Source: Bacteroidota bacterium (GTDB lineage: Bacteria > Bacteroidota > Bacteroidia > Flavobacteriales > Weeksellaceae). From it: a stretch of 64,000 bases of DNA. The notes under the pieces are model-generated. The model saw only the letters and a program-made list of their open reading frames with translations, had not been told where the DNA came from and searched no databases. The stretch is from NCBI GenBank assembly GCA_023386965.1, contig JAEWIR010000046.1:1-64000 (forward strand), read 5' to 3'. This document shows, in pieces, positions 49,600-58,158 of the stretch (its first letter is position 1; each line of letters begins with the position of its first letter). Both the position numbers and the translations under genes were made by a program.

Positions 49600-50631
49600 A
49601 TGTCTACACGCAAAGGTATTTTACTTGTTAATCTGGGTTCTCCGAAATCTACTGAAGTACAGGATGTAAAAGAGTATCTTGATGAGTTTCTAATGGACGA
49701 AAAAGTAATCGACTACAGATGGTTTTTCCGGAGTTTGCTCGTGCAGGGAATCATCCTGCGCACGCGGCCGCCAAAGTCTGCTGAAGCCTATAAAACGGTC
49801 TGGACACCGGAAGGATCACCGCTGATTGTGATAACCAAACAGATTCAGACAAAATTACAGAAGCTTGTGGATGTGCCGGTGGAAATAGGTATGAGATATG
49901 CCGAACCCAGCATTGAGAACGGTATCCGCAGCCTTACTGAGCAGGGCGTTACCGATATTGTGCTGTTCCCGCTTTACCCACAGTATGCCATGAGTACTAC
50001 GGAAACAGTTGTAGAAAAAGCCGAAGAGGTCCGGAAAAAGTTCTTCCCGGAAGTCAGAATCAATTATGTGCAGCCTTTCTATAACCGTGATATTTATATT
50101 GACTGTCTGGCTGAAAGCATCCGCGAAAAGCTGCCTGAAAATTATGATGCGCTGCAGTTTTCCTATCACGGTGTTCCGGAAAGGCATATCTATAAAACGG
50201 ATCCTACCAAAACCTGCAACCTGAACGACTGCTGTTCACGCGATACCAATCCCAGTCATCAGTTCTGCTACAGGCATCAGTGCTTCAAAACTACGGAGTC
50301 AGTCATTGAAAGGCTAAATATCCCAAAGGAGAAAACTATTGTTACCTTTCAGTCCAGATTGGGCAACGATAAATGGATTGAGCCTTACACCGACGAAACT
50401 CTGGAAAACTTACCGAAGAAAGGGATTAAAAATCTCGCGATCGTGTGTCCCGCCTTTGTTTCGGACTGTCTGGAGACGCTGGAAGAAATTTCCGTGGAAG
50501 GCAAAGAGGAATTCATGCATGCCGGAGGCGAAAATTTCCACTATATTCCGTGTCTTAACGATGAAGACCGCTGGATTGAAGTAGTGAAGACCCTTTGCGA
50601 AGAGCGGCTGGAAGATTTTTTTCTGGTCTGA
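49600..50631 (+). CDS. hemH: Ferrochelatase
   Basis: A 343-residue enzyme that inserts iron into protoporphyrin (or coproporphyrin) at the end of heme synthesis. It starts Gly-Ile-Leu-Leu-Val-Asn-Leu-Gly-Ser-Pro, has Arg-Tyr-Ala-Glu-Pro near 99-103, Ser-Tyr-His-Gly-Val-Pro-Glu-Arg-His with the metal-site His190, and the late Glu-Thr-Leu-Glu-Glu motif. An unusual cysteine-rich segment carries Cys206, 211, 212, 223 and 228. The ATG at 49600 is preferred to a TTG ten codons upstream. Which porphyrin is used is not decidable here. Confidence 0.95.
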   Translation: MSTRKGILLVNLGSPKSTEVQDVKEYLDEFLMDEKVIDYRWFFRSLLVQGIILRTRPPKSAEAYKTVWTPEGSPLIVITKQIQTKLQKLVDVPVEIGMRYAEPSIENGIRSLTEQGVTDIVLFPLYPQYAMSTTETVVEKAEEVRKKFFPEVRINYVQPFYNRDIYIDCLAESIREKLPENYDALQFSYHGVPERHIYKTDPTKTCNLNDCCSRDTNPSHQFCYRHQCFKTTESVIERLNIPKEKTIVTFQSRLGNDKWIEPYTDETLENLPKKGIKNLAIVCPAFVSDCLETLEEISVEGKEEFMHAGGENFHYIPCLNDEDRWIEVVKTLCEERLEDFFLV

Positions 50632-50632
50632 G

Positions 50633-51838
50633 CTAGCGAACCGGCGTTCTGAATTCGCCGTAACCTATAAGACCGTCATAGTTTCGGCCAAAAGGAGTGT
50701 AGTAAAGGTACGCCTGGTACAGGTTTTCGGTTTGCCAGAAATTACCGTTGATTTCGCCGAAGTTTAACTGTCCGCCGGGAGGCCTTGTGGCCAGGATGTA
50801 ATTGTAGAAACCCTGTTTCAAATATATCCTGCCAACGTACATTCCTCTTCCTTCATCATATATCATCTGGTTTTCTTTCCCCGGTTTAAAATCGTTAAAA
50901 GCGCCCAGGACAAAGATGTCTTTATCCATTTTGTGCGATTCCAGGGTGAAATGTACCCAGGAATAATCGGCCTCATTGTCGGCATTCCGCTCAATACCCA
51001 AATCATTTCTGCGGAAATAGAAAGCGCCGTTTACATCAGGTTGATACTGATAGTTCTCCGGATAGGCCCATACGGGATGAAGATAAGTATAGTTGGTTCC
51101 GTCAATCTGCTCCGTGCCCGATACCATGTCTATTGCCTGATCAATTATTTTATTGTCGAAATAATAAAATTCCATGTTTCCGGGAAATGCAAGGTTCATC
51201 TGCTGGAACATTATGCGGTTACCCAAAGTTGTCGTAGGTCTCAGGTTATTAAGAGACATATTTATATTGTTGTTCTGTACCACCGAAAGACTTACGGAAT
51301 TCAAATTCTGAAGCAGGGCCGGACCGCTGGCCTGCACTTCGACCCTCTGGTTGATCTGCGGGTTCCGGGCGTCGGTGGTTCGGCCTACCAATACACCTAC
51401 TTCGGCCGCAGATTCAGTGACCGAGAATCTCTTTGTGAACACCGGCCTGCTGGCACTGTCGGTATAAACCACCAACTCGTAATTACCTGAGATCTTTGGC
51501 TTTATTTTTTCGTTTGGAATGGTAAGCGTGTAATTGGTATATTTCTGTAAAGTGTTGAATGAGTATCTGAAATCATCAATCAGCGCGTTCAGGCTACCCT
51601 GTGCATATTCCGTGAAAAAAAGGCCGTCGTCCTTCCAGTTCCGGTCCAGATGCCGGATTGTGTATCTGTACGCGGTGCTGGAATTGGAAAAATCGTCAAA
51701 CTTCAGAATGAGTCTTTCATTAAAGCCAATTACAGGTGTTTCATCGTTGGTTTGGGGGTTGAAAAGCTGTATACTGCGGATGTCCTGTCCGAAAATAAAA
51801 ACCGACAGAAACAGTAAGGTTATAGTTAATGGTTTCAT
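50633..51838 (-). CDS. Type IX secretion system plug protein (DUF5103)
   Basis: A 401-residue secreted protein with a signal peptide (hydrophobic core, Phe-Gly-Gln at about 16-18) and the DUF5103 domain over almost its whole length. Typical stretches are Arg-His-Leu-Asp-Arg-Asn-Trp near residue 64 and Gly-Ala-Phe-Asn-Asp-Phe-Lys near 318. The family includes the periplasmic Plug protein that closes the SprA translocon of the type IX system in Flavobacterium. I chose the ATG at 51838; a GTG two codons upstream is possible. It is convergent with hemH, with one base between stops. Confidence 0.92.
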   Translation of the reverse strand: MKPLTITLLFLSVFIFGQDIRSIQLFNPQTNDETPVIGFNERLILKFDDFSNSSTAYRYTIRHLDRNWKDDGLFFTEYAQGSLNALIDDFRYSFNTLQKYTNYTLTIPNEKIKPKISGNYELVVYTDSASRPVFTKRFSVTESAAEVGVLVGRTTDARNPQINQRVEVQASGPALLQNLNSVSLSVVQNNNINMSLNNLRPTTTLGNRIMFQQMNLAFPGNMEFYYFDNKIIDQAIDMVSGTEQIDGTNYTYLHPVWAYPENYQYQPDVNGAFYFRRNDLGIERNADNEADYSWVHFTLESHKMDKDIFVLGAFNDFKPGKENQMIYDEGRGMYVGRIYLKQGFYNYILATRPPGGQLNFGEINGNFWQTENLYQAYLYYTPFGRNYDGLIGYGEFRTPVR

Positions 51839-51904
51839 CTCCACGAAGATAACGAAAATTACACCAACTGGTTAAGGGTGGTGCTGCACTCTTACAGATA
51901 TTCG

Positions 51905-51912
51905 TATTTTTG
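51905..51912 (+). promoter_or_regulatory. -7 box of the MBL hydrolase gene
   Basis: TATTTTTG, 19 bases before the ATG at 51932. Confidence 0.55.
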
Positions 51913-51931
51913 CTTTTTATAAAACAAAGCA

Positions 51932-52570
51932 ATGCTTCATATAAAATCTTTTGTCTTTAATCCTTTCTCAGAAAATACCTACATCATATATAATGACGAA
52001 CGTCGGGCTTTTATTGTGGATCCCGGCAATTTCAGTGATGCGGAAACACAGCAACTTCAGAATTTTATCGCCGAAAATGGCTTAACCGTTCAGAATATTC
52101 TGCTGACCCATGCACATATCGACCATGTATTGGGTTTGCAGTGGGCTCACGATACCTATAAAGTTCCGGTGATACTGCACGAAATTGAGAAGGAGATTTT
52201 GGACCGCAATCCTATGGATGCCAACCGTTTCGGTTTCTTTTTCAAATCTTTCAGCGGCGAACTTAAATTCCTGAAAGAAAATGACATTATTTCACTTGGC
52301 GATGATAATCTGGATGTACTTCATGTTCCCGGACATTCGCCTGGAAGTGTTGCCTATTACAGTAAAGAAAGGGGTCTGACTCTTTCCGGCGATGTACTCT
52401 TTGAAGGCAGCATCGGTCGGACGGACTTATATAAGGGAAATCATGAACAGCTGATCGCAAGTGTCAGCGAAAAACTGTTTACCCTTCCCGACGATACCAA
52501 AGTATACAGCGGGCATGGTAATCCTACCACCATAGGTTTTGAAAAGCAGTATAATCCTTTTTTCAGATAA
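51932..52570 (+). CDS. Metallo-beta-lactamase fold hydrolase, glyoxalase II-like
   Basis: A 212-residue hydrolase with the zinc motif Thr-His-Ala-His-Ile-Asp-His (about residues 59-65), a Pro-Gly-His-Ser-Pro-Gly-Ser motif near 138, a Ser-Gly-Asp-Val-Leu-Phe segment near 158 and Ser-Gly-His-Gly near 194. These give a complete binuclear site as in YcbL/glyoxalase II-like enzymes. The substrate is unknown. The gene is alone on this strand and ends in a clear terminator. Confidence 0.93.
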   Translation: MLHIKSFVFNPFSENTYIIYNDERRAFIVDPGNFSDAETQQLQNFIAENGLTVQNILLTHAHIDHVLGLQWAHDTYKVPVILHEIEKEILDRNPMDANRFGFFFKSFSGELKFLKENDIISLGDDNLDVLHVPGHSPGSVAYYSKERGLTLSGDVLFEGSIGRTDLYKGNHEQLIASVSEKLFTLPDDTKVYSGHGNPTTIGFEKQYNPFFR

Positions 52571-52574
52571 AGTA

Positions 52575-52605
52575 AACGCACCCAATCGGGTGCGTTCAGT
52601 TTTAT
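52575..52605 (+). terminator. Intrinsic terminator of the MBL hydrolase gene
   Basis: AACGCACCC and GGGTGCGTT form a perfect stem around AATC, followed by CAGTTTTATTT. It overlaps the 3' end of the convergent thioredoxin-like gene. Confidence 0.8.
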
Positions 52606-53159
52606 TTCCATTTGATGTTACATCCCATACTGGGCCGCTGCATTTCTTCCTGAGGTGCTCCGGCAAGCAGATTTTCAAAAGCAACGATCAAATCCTCGCC
52701 GGTAACTTCCTTTTGGTTACCCGGCCGGCTGTCGTCCAGCTGCCCGCGGTAAACAAGATCCAGTTTTTCATCAAAAAAGAAAAAATCCGGGGTACAGGCT
52801 GCATCATAAGCTTTTGCAATGGCCTGGCTTTCATCGTACAGATATGGAAAGTCAAATTTTCTCTCCACCTGAAACTCGGCCATCTTCTCCGGAGCATCAG
52901 CGGGATACTTTTCAGCATCATTCGCATTGATCGCGATAAACTCAATTCCTTTATCATTGTAATCCTCGTACAGTTCCGCCAGTTTATCAATTACATGTAA
53001 AACGAAGGGACAGTGGTTGCACATAAAAATTACAAGAGTTCCTTTTTCACCTTTCAGTTCATCCAGCGACTGAAGTTCGTTGGAGTGTGAAGGGTTAGGA
53101 AGTTCAAAGAAGGGAGCCTTAGTGCCCAACTCAAGCATATTGGAAGGAGTGTTTGCCAT
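52602..53159 (-). CDS. Thioredoxin-fold protein (AhpC/TSA-like)
   Basis: A 185-residue thioredoxin/peroxiredoxin-like protein. It begins Leu-Gly-Thr-Lys-Ala-Pro-Phe-Phe-Glu-Leu-Pro and has a Met-Cys-Asn-His-Cys-Pro-Phe-Val active-site loop (Cys47, Cys50), an Ile-Ala-Ile-Asn-Ala-Asn-Asp segment and a Cys-Thr-Pro-Asp-Phe-Phe-Phe-Phe segment with the cis-proline. No signal peptide is present, so it is cytoplasmic. The ATG at 53159 is preferred; the frame extends 27 codons upstream into miaA. It starts five bases after the miaA stop, so the two form an operon. Confidence 0.92.
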   Translation of the reverse strand: MANTPSNMLELGTKAPFFELPNPSHSNELQSLDELKGEKGTLVIFMCNHCPFVLHVIDKLAELYEDYNDKGIEFIAINANDAEKYPADAPEKMAEFQVERKFDFPYLYDESQAIAKAYDAACTPDFFFFDEKLDLVYRGQLDDSRPGNQKEVTGEDLIVAFENLLAGAPQEEMQRPSMGCNIKWK

Positions 53160-53164
53160 TACTT

Positions 53165-54076
53165 TCAGTTTTTTGGTTTGATGTTGTGATTCAACAGCAA
53201 AGATAAGGATTCCTCCAGTGAATTTTCGTAGTTTACCCAATGTATATCCTCTTCTTTACGATACCAGGTCAGTTGTCTTTTGGCAAACCTGCGCGAATTT
53301 TTCCTGACCTCATCAAGTGCAAAATCAAGCGTCCATTCACCATCAAGATATCTGAAAAGCTCTGTATATCCCACGGTTTGCAGTGCGGTGAGGTCCCGGT
53401 ACGGAAGAAGTGACTGAACCTCTGCCAGCAGCCCCTTCTCCATCATCGTCACGCGTTGGTTGATGCGCTCATAAATGATTTCACGCGGAGCCTCGATACC
53501 GATACGGATCATTTCAAAATCGCGCGGATCCGTTGGCTCCGCAATATTTTCAGTGTACGTTTTCCCCGTCTGCCAAATCACATCCAGCGCGCGCAGCAGC
53601 CGGCGGTGATTATCTCTGTCCACAATTTCAAAGTAAGCAGGGTCTTCTTTTTGAAGTAAGGCCTGTAATGCAGCAATTCCACCTTCTTTAAACAGGGCTT
53701 CCAGTTTTTTCTGATTCTTTTCATCGGCCTCCGGCAGACTGTTCAGTCCGTTAATGACGGCTTTTTCGTACATCATGCTGCCACCCACCAGCACCGCAAC
53801 ATCGTGCTTTCCGAAAAGTTCAGAAATCCGTTGAAGGGCGTCCCGCTCATACTGACCAATGGAATAATAATCCTTTACCGAGAGGTTTCCGATGAAATGA
53901 TGAGGTACAGCAGCCAACTCTTCAGGCGAGGGCGCGGCCGTGCCAATGGGCATTTCACGAAAAAACTGCCGCGAGTCGCAAGAGATGATTTCGGTGCCGA
54001 AATATTTTGCAATATGGATGGCAAGCGTGGTTTTCCCAATTCCTGTAGTCCCAACGATGGAAATTAACTTTTTCAC
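53165..54076 (-). CDS. miaA: tRNA dimethylallyltransferase MiaA
   Basis: A 303-residue enzyme that adds the dimethylallyl group to A37 of UNN-decoding tRNAs. It has the P-loop Gly-Thr-Thr-Gly-Ile-Gly-Lys-Thr, the Ser-Cys-Asp-Ser-Arg-Gln segment with the catalytic aspartate, Gly-Gly-Ser-Met-Met-Tyr and Asp-x-Arg-Asp-Phe-Glu. I chose the GTG at 54076, which gives the standard Val/Met-Lys-Lys-Leu-Ile-Ser-Ile-Val start; an ATG 25 codons upstream would add an unconserved extension. An ATTTG sequence just upstream of the GTG resembles the leaderless arrangement seen elsewhere. Confidence 0.93.
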   Translation of the reverse strand: MKKLISIVGTTGIGKTTLAIHIAKYFGTEIISCDSRQFFREMPIGTAAPSPEELAAVPHHFIGNLSVKDYYSIGQYERDALQRISELFGKHDVAVLVGGSMMYEKAVINGLNSLPEADEKNQKKLEALFKEGGIAALQALLQKEDPAYFEIVDRDNHRRLLRALDVIWQTGKTYTENIAEPTDPRDFEMIRIGIEAPREIIYERINQRVTMMEKGLLAEVQSLLPYRDLTALQTVGYTELFRYLDGEWTLDFALDEVRKNSRRFAKRQLTWYRKEEDIHWVNYENSLEESLSLLLNHNIKPKN

Positions 54077-54158
54077 GCTGCAAATTTCCTTAATTTTTTT
54101 CAGAAATGCACATTCCCGAATTAGCCGCGCCGGGTCCGCAGTTTCCCTCAATAATCTT

Positions 54159-54166
54159 TATCTTTG
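54159..54166 (+). promoter_or_regulatory. -7 box of the yicC operon
   Basis: TATCTTTG, 17 bases before the ATG at 54184. Confidence 0.55.
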
Positions 54167-54183
54167 TTACCTAATTACATTCT

Positions 54184-55041
54184 ATGATTTTATCCATGAC
54201 CGGCTTCGGCAGAAGCGAAGGGGTCTTAGAAGGCAGAAAAATTACAGTTGACATCAAATCGCTGAACAGTAAAGCTTTTGACCTTAATATCAAGATGCCA
54301 CAGCGATACAAAGAAAAGGAGTTTGAAATCCGTAAGGTGTTGAACGACCGCATTATGCGTGGTAAAGTGGACTGTTACATCAACCTGGAGACTACCGCTG
54401 TGACCGGTGATACCAGCATTAATTCGGAACTTGTAAAATCATATATGGCTCAGCTAAAAGCGGTAGCCGCAGACGGTCCCGACTTTGAGTACCTTAAAAT
54501 GGCCATCAGGATGCCGGACGCTACAACAGCAAAGAATGAGGAGGTCACCGAAAGGGAATGGCTCCTTATCAGTGAACTTGTGGACGAGGCATTAACGAAA
54601 TTTGAAGAATTCCGAAAGACTGAAGGCGATATCCTGCACGAAGAGCTTAAACGGAATATTCATAATATAGAAACCTATCTTTCCATGGTGGTTCCTTATG
54701 AAGGAATCCGACTGGAAGCAGTGAAAGAGCGCTATCAAAACACGCTGAAAGAGTTCGGAAATATTGATGAGACAAGATTTTATCAGGAACTGGCCTATTA
54801 TACCGAGAAACTGGATATTTCAGAAGAAAAGGTGCGCCTGATACAGCATCTGAAGTACTATACCGAAGTTATGAAGAACGAAAACCTTAACGGTAAAAAA
54901 TTAGGTTTCATCTCTCAGGAAATAGGGCGCGAGATCAACACGCTGGGTTCCAAGGCAAACCATGCAGAGATCCAGAAGCTTGTGGTAATGATGAAGGATG
55001 ATCTGGAGAAGATTAAAGAGCAAACCCTGAACGTTTTATAA
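54184..55041 (+). CDS. YicC/YloC family endoribonuclease
   Basis: A 285-residue protein starting with the family's Met-Thr-Gly-Phe-Gly-Arg motif. It has the Ser-Leu-Asn-Ser-Lys-Ala-Phe-Asp segment and the C-terminal DUF1732 signature (Gly-Arg-Glu-Ile-Asn-Thr-Leu-Gly-Ser-Lys-Ala). YicC of E. coli is an endoribonuclease acting on certain small RNAs. It leads a run with gmk (18 bases), an SDR, nadA and folB; the yicC-gmk pairing is widely conserved. Confidence 0.94.
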   Translation: MILSMTGFGRSEGVLEGRKITVDIKSLNSKAFDLNIKMPQRYKEKEFEIRKVLNDRIMRGKVDCYINLETTAVTGDTSINSELVKSYMAQLKAVAADGPDFEYLKMAIRMPDATTAKNEEVTEREWLLISELVDEALTKFEEFRKTEGDILHEELKRNIHNIETYLSMVVPYEGIRLEAVKERYQNTLKEFGNIDETRFYQELAYYTEKLDISEEKVRLIQHLKYYTEVMKNENLNGKKLGFISQEIGREINTLGSKANHAEIQKLVVMMKDDLEKIKEQTLNVL

Positions 55042-55059
55042 AAATTCTTATCCCAAAAG

Positions 55060-55623
55060 ATGCAAAAAGTGATTATTTTCTCGGCACCCTCCGGTAGTGG
55101 TAAAACCACCCTGGTGAAACACTGTCTGGAAACCTTCCCCCAACTGTCGTTTTCTGTTTCCTGCACTACACGCAGTCCGCGAGGGGAGGAGAAAAATGGT
55201 CTAGATTATCATTTCATCAGCCCAGACGAATTCCGTACAAGGATTGCTGAAAATGCTTTTGTGGAGTATGAGGAAGTGTACAAAGACAAATATTACGGTA
55301 CCCTGAAATCTGAAGTGGAGCGCATTTGGGAAGAGAATAAGACGGTCATTTTTGATGTGGATGTTAAAGGCGGAATTGCCCTGAAAAAGTATTTTAATGA
55401 TAAAGCCATCTCCATTTTCATAATGCCTCCGTCCATTGAAGAACTGGAGAGACGGTTGCACCTTCGCGCTACGGACGATGCTGAAACAATTGTAAACCGT
55501 GTGGCGAAAGCCAGTGAAGAAATGACCTATAAAAATCAGTTTGATGAGATTTTGGTTAATGATGATCTCCAGGTGGCCAAAGATGCTGTAGTAAAGGTGA
55601 TTGGAAATTTCCTGGCTTCATGA
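55060..55623 (+). CDS. gmk: Guanylate kinase
   Basis: A 187-residue kinase that phosphorylates GMP to GDP. It has the P-loop Ser-Ala-Pro-Ser-Gly-Ser-Gly-Lys-Thr-Thr (about residues 7-16), the Ser-Cys-Thr-Thr-Arg-Ser-Pro-Arg GMP motif (about 35-42) and Asp-Tyr-His-Phe-Ile. Asp-Val-Asp-Val-Lys-Gly-Gly follows near 98. Length is typical. Its stop overlaps the start of the next gene by four bases. Confidence 0.97.
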   Translation: MQKVIIFSAPSGSGKTTLVKHCLETFPQLSFSVSCTTRSPRGEEKNGLDYHFISPDEFRTRIAENAFVEYEEVYKDKYYGTLKSEVERIWEENKTVIFDVDVKGGIALKKYFNDKAISIFIMPPSIEELERRLHLRATDDAETIVNRVAKASEEMTYKNQFDEILVNDDLQVAKDAVVKVIGNFLAS

Positions 55624-56351
55624 AAATTGCCATCGTGGGTTGCGGTTGGGTTGGTGTAAGGCTTTCTGCTTATCTGAAGCAGAATGGGCATCATTTAATT
55701 GCTACTACAACCAGTCCCGAAAAAGTACAGCAACTGAAGACTGTCGCTTCCCAGGTTTATTTGTTTGACTTTACAAATACTGAGGAAATTCCGGCGTGTG
55801 AGACTCTGGATGCGGTGATTTTCAGTATGCCGGCAGCGAGCCCTAATTGGCATGCCGGCTTTAAGAAACTGGAGCTGGAAACAAATCATTCCGTTTTTTT
55901 CAGTTCTACAGGAATTTATCCGCAGCAGAATGGTGTTTTCACAGAGGAGAATAAGGAAGGTCTGAGAGCAGATCTTGTAAGCGCTGAAAGAACAGTGTCC
56001 GCAAAATATCCTCAAACGATTGTTCTTCGTTTGGGCGGAATTATGGGTGATGGACGGTCGCTGCAAAACTTTTACCGCAGCAAATCACCGCCTGATCCGG
56101 AAAAGTTGGCAAATCACATCCATTTTACGGACATTATTCTTGCTGTTGAAGCTGTTTTGAACAGTCCACCTGCCGGTGAAACATACAATCTGGTGGCTCC
56201 GGTACACCCAACAGTCGGGGAGATTCTGGACCTGGAAGTTCATAGAAGCGATGACTCAGCCGATGGAGTAAATGGCCGCATCATCAGCTCTCAGAAGTTC
56301 ATTGACGATTTTAATTATACATTTAAACATCCTAATCCTAAATATTTTTAG
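55620..56351 (+). CDS. NAD(P)-binding protein, atypical SDR (YeeZ-like)
   Basis: A 243-residue Rossmann-fold protein beginning Ile-Ala-Ile-Val-Gly-Cys-Gly-Trp-Val-Gly (nucleotide-binding Gly-x-Gly-x-x-Gly). It has Ser-Ser-Thr-Gly-Ile-Tyr near residue 99, where an active-site Ser/Tyr could lie, and Leu-Arg-Leu-Gly-Gly-Ile. It resembles YeeZ-type sugar-nucleotide epimerase-like proteins, whose substrate is unknown. ATGA overlap with gmk and a one-base gap to nadA place it firmly in the operon. Confidence 0.9.
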   Translation: MKIAIVGCGWVGVRLSAYLKQNGHHLIATTTSPEKVQQLKTVASQVYLFDFTNTEEIPACETLDAVIFSMPAASPNWHAGFKKLELETNHSVFFSSTGIYPQQNGVFTEENKEGLRADLVSAERTVSAKYPQTIVLRLGGIMGDGRSLQNFYRSKSPPDPEKLANHIHFTDIILAVEAVLNSPPAGETYNLVAPVHPTVGEILDLEVHRSDDSADGVNGRIISSQKFIDDFNYTFKHPNPKYF

Positions 56352-56352
56352 C

Positions 56353-57372
56353 ATGAGTACCGAATTTTTAGATAAAGCAAAGGCAAATCTCCCGGTCAGG
56401 GGATTTCTCAACATAGAAAATGTGGTCATTCCGCAAGGTGAAGCGTTGGTGCAGGCCATTATGGACCTTAAAAAAGAAAAGAATGCCGTCATCCTGGCGC
56501 ATTATTATCAGCCACCCGCCATCCAGGACATTGCTGATTTTTTGGGTGATTCACTGCAACTGGCCAGACAGGCAAAGGATACCGATGCAGATATGATCGC
56601 CTTCTGTGGCGTGCATTTTATGGCTGAAGCTGCCAAAATCCTGAATCCCACCAAGAAAGTGGTGTTGCCGGATACCCAGGCAGGCTGTTCACTGGCAGAC
56701 GGCTGTAGTGGTGAAGGTCTGCGGGCTATGCGTGCCAAATATCCTGATGCGCTTATTGCTACCTACATCAACTGTAACGCGGAGACCAAAGCAGAATCCG
56801 ACATAATTGTAACAAGCTCAAATGCCGAAACCATTATCCGGTCCCTTCCGCAGGACAGGCCTATCATCTTTGCTCCGGATAAGAATCTGGGTGCGTGGTT
56901 AACCAAGAAGACCGGTCGCGATATGATTCTCTGGGACGGCAGCTGTATCGTTCATGAAGCTTTCTCCATGGAAAGGATTGCCTCACAACTTGCTCAGAAC
57001 CCAGATGCAAAACTTATTGCCCACCCCGAAAGTGAATCTGCCGTTCTTGATCTGGCACATTTTATCGGTTCAACTTCGGCACTGCTTAATTATGTGGAAA
57101 AAGATGACAGTCAGAAATTTATCGTAGCTACTGAAGAAGGAATTCTGCATGAGATGAGAAAGCGTGCCCCGCACAAAGAGCTTATTCCTGCATTGGTTTT
57201 TGATGAAAGCTGCAACTGCTCCGAATGTTTTTATATGAAACGGAATACAATGGAAAAACTTTATCTGTGTATGAAGTATGAGTTACCTGAAATTCTGATT
57301 GATGAAGAGTTGCGCCTTAAGGCATTAAAACCTATTGAGGCCATGCTTGAAATGAGCAAGACGATAAAGTGA
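56353..57372 (+). CDS. nadA: Quinolinate synthase NadA
   Basis: A 339-residue [4Fe-4S] enzyme that condenses iminoaspartate with dihydroxyacetone phosphate in NAD synthesis. It has Ala-His-Tyr-Tyr-Gln-Pro-Pro near residue 48. The three cluster cysteines are expected in Gln-Ala-Gly-Cys-Ser-Leu-Ala-Asp, Gly-Ser-Cys-Ile-Val-His-Glu and the Cys-Asn-Cys-Ser-Glu-Cys region near the C-terminus. The ATG at 56353 follows the SDR stop by one base; the longer frame upstream lies inside the SDR gene. nadB and nadC are not in the window. Confidence 0.96.
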   Translation: MSTEFLDKAKANLPVRGFLNIENVVIPQGEALVQAIMDLKKEKNAVILAHYYQPPAIQDIADFLGDSLQLARQAKDTDADMIAFCGVHFMAEAAKILNPTKKVVLPDTQAGCSLADGCSGEGLRAMRAKYPDALIATYINCNAETKAESDIIVTSSNAETIIRSLPQDRPIIFAPDKNLGAWLTKKTGRDMILWDGSCIVHEAFSMERIASQLAQNPDAKLIAHPESESAVLDLAHFIGSTSALLNYVEKDDSQKFIVATEEGILHEMRKRAPHKELIPALVFDESCNCSECFYMKRNTMEKLYLCMKYELPEILIDEELRLKALKPIEAMLEMSKTIK

Positions 57373-57375
57373 TCT

Positions 57376-57412
57376 GATACCATGATTCAATGATTTGATG
57401 ATGCGGTGATGA
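57376..57412. repeat. GATGATG-type low-complexity repeat, second tract
   Basis: ATGATTTGATGATG and flanking TGATG units resemble the tract at 24400-24480, with one mismatch over the 14-base core. It occupies the nadA-folB spacer. Confidence 0.55.
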
Positions 57413-57480
57413 GTTCGTCTGTTCACAGCTGATCTCCGTGAATTATAGGATAACTATTTATAAAACAGAAGAAAGAGCAT

Positions 57481-57843
57481 ATGACCTCAAAAATACTGCT
57501 GGAAAACCTGAAGATCTACGCTTACCATGGTGTGCTTCCGGAGGAAACGCTTACCGGCACCTATTATTTGCTGGATGTGGAGTTGCATGCGGATCTCTGG
57601 AAGGCATCGGCAACCGACGATCTGGCTGACACCGTTAATTATGCGGAAATAAATTCTGTAATTCATGAGGAGATGAAAATCCCCTCAAAATTGCTGGAGC
57701 ATGTAACTGCACGGATCATCAACAGACTTCAGGACGAATTTAACCAGCTAACATATATCCGCATAAAACTCACCAAAACTAATCCACCCATGCAGGGTGA
57801 AATGGACGGGGTGAGTGTGGAGCTGGCAAAAAGTTTCAGGTAA
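57481..57843 (+). CDS. folB: Dihydroneopterin aldolase
   Basis: A 120-residue enzyme of folate synthesis. It has the Leu-Lys-Ile-Tyr-Ala-Tyr-His-Gly-Val-Leu-Pro-Glu-Glu start (residues 10-22) with the substrate-binding glutamate, Asp-Thr-Val-Asn-Tyr-Ala-Glu near 51 and a final Lys-x-Asn-Pro-Pro segment. It lies 108 bases after nadA and may have its own promoter. folK is elsewhere in the window. Confidence 0.95.
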   Translation: MTSKILLENLKIYAYHGVLPEETLTGTYYLLDVELHADLWKASATDDLADTVNYAEINSVIHEEMKIPSKLLEHVTARIINRLQDEFNQLTYIRIKLTKTNPPMQGEMDGVSVELAKSFR

Positions 57844-57930
57844 CAAGCCATTTAAGACTGCAAAACTTAGTGATGCAGGGGGCTTACCCTATATTTTCTG
57901 AAATAATTTTTTTAAATTTAAATAAAACCC

Positions 57931-57938
57931 TATATTTG
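57931..57938 (+). promoter_or_regulatory. -7 box of the tRNA-Cys gene
   Basis: TATATTTG, 12 bases before the tRNA 5' end. No -33 TTG is evident. Confidence 0.55.
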
Positions 57939-57949
57939 CACACCAAAAT

Positions 57950-58020
57950 GGTTCTTTGGCCGAGTGGCTAGGCAGTGGTCTGCAACACCACGTACAGCGG
58001 TTCGAATCCGCTAGGAACCT
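57950..58020 (+). tRNA. tRNA-Cys (anticodon GCA)
   Basis: A 71-base cloverleaf. Acceptor GGTTCTT pairs with AGGAACC, an anticodon stem GTGGT/ACCAC encloses the loop CTGCAAC with anticodon GCA, and the T loop reads TTCGAAT in a GCGG/CCGC stem. The discriminator base is T (U73), as expected for tRNA-Cys. CCA is not encoded. A -7 box precedes it and a terminator follows immediately. Confidence 0.96.
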
Positions 58021-58022
58021 CG

Positions 58023-58053
58023 AAACCAGCAGTTTTTTACTGCTGGTTTTTTT
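58023..58053 (+). terminator. Intrinsic terminator of tRNA-Cys
   Basis: AAACCAGCAG and CTGCTGGTTT form a perfect 10-bp stem around a seven-base loop and run into T residues. Confidence 0.9.
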
Positions 58054-58158
58054 ATTTTATGAACATTTAAAGTATTTAACATTCTGTTAACACTGCTTTG
58101 GTTTCACATTTGGCATACTTTTATCTGAAAATAGAAAGTTGCATTTAAAATTAAAGTT

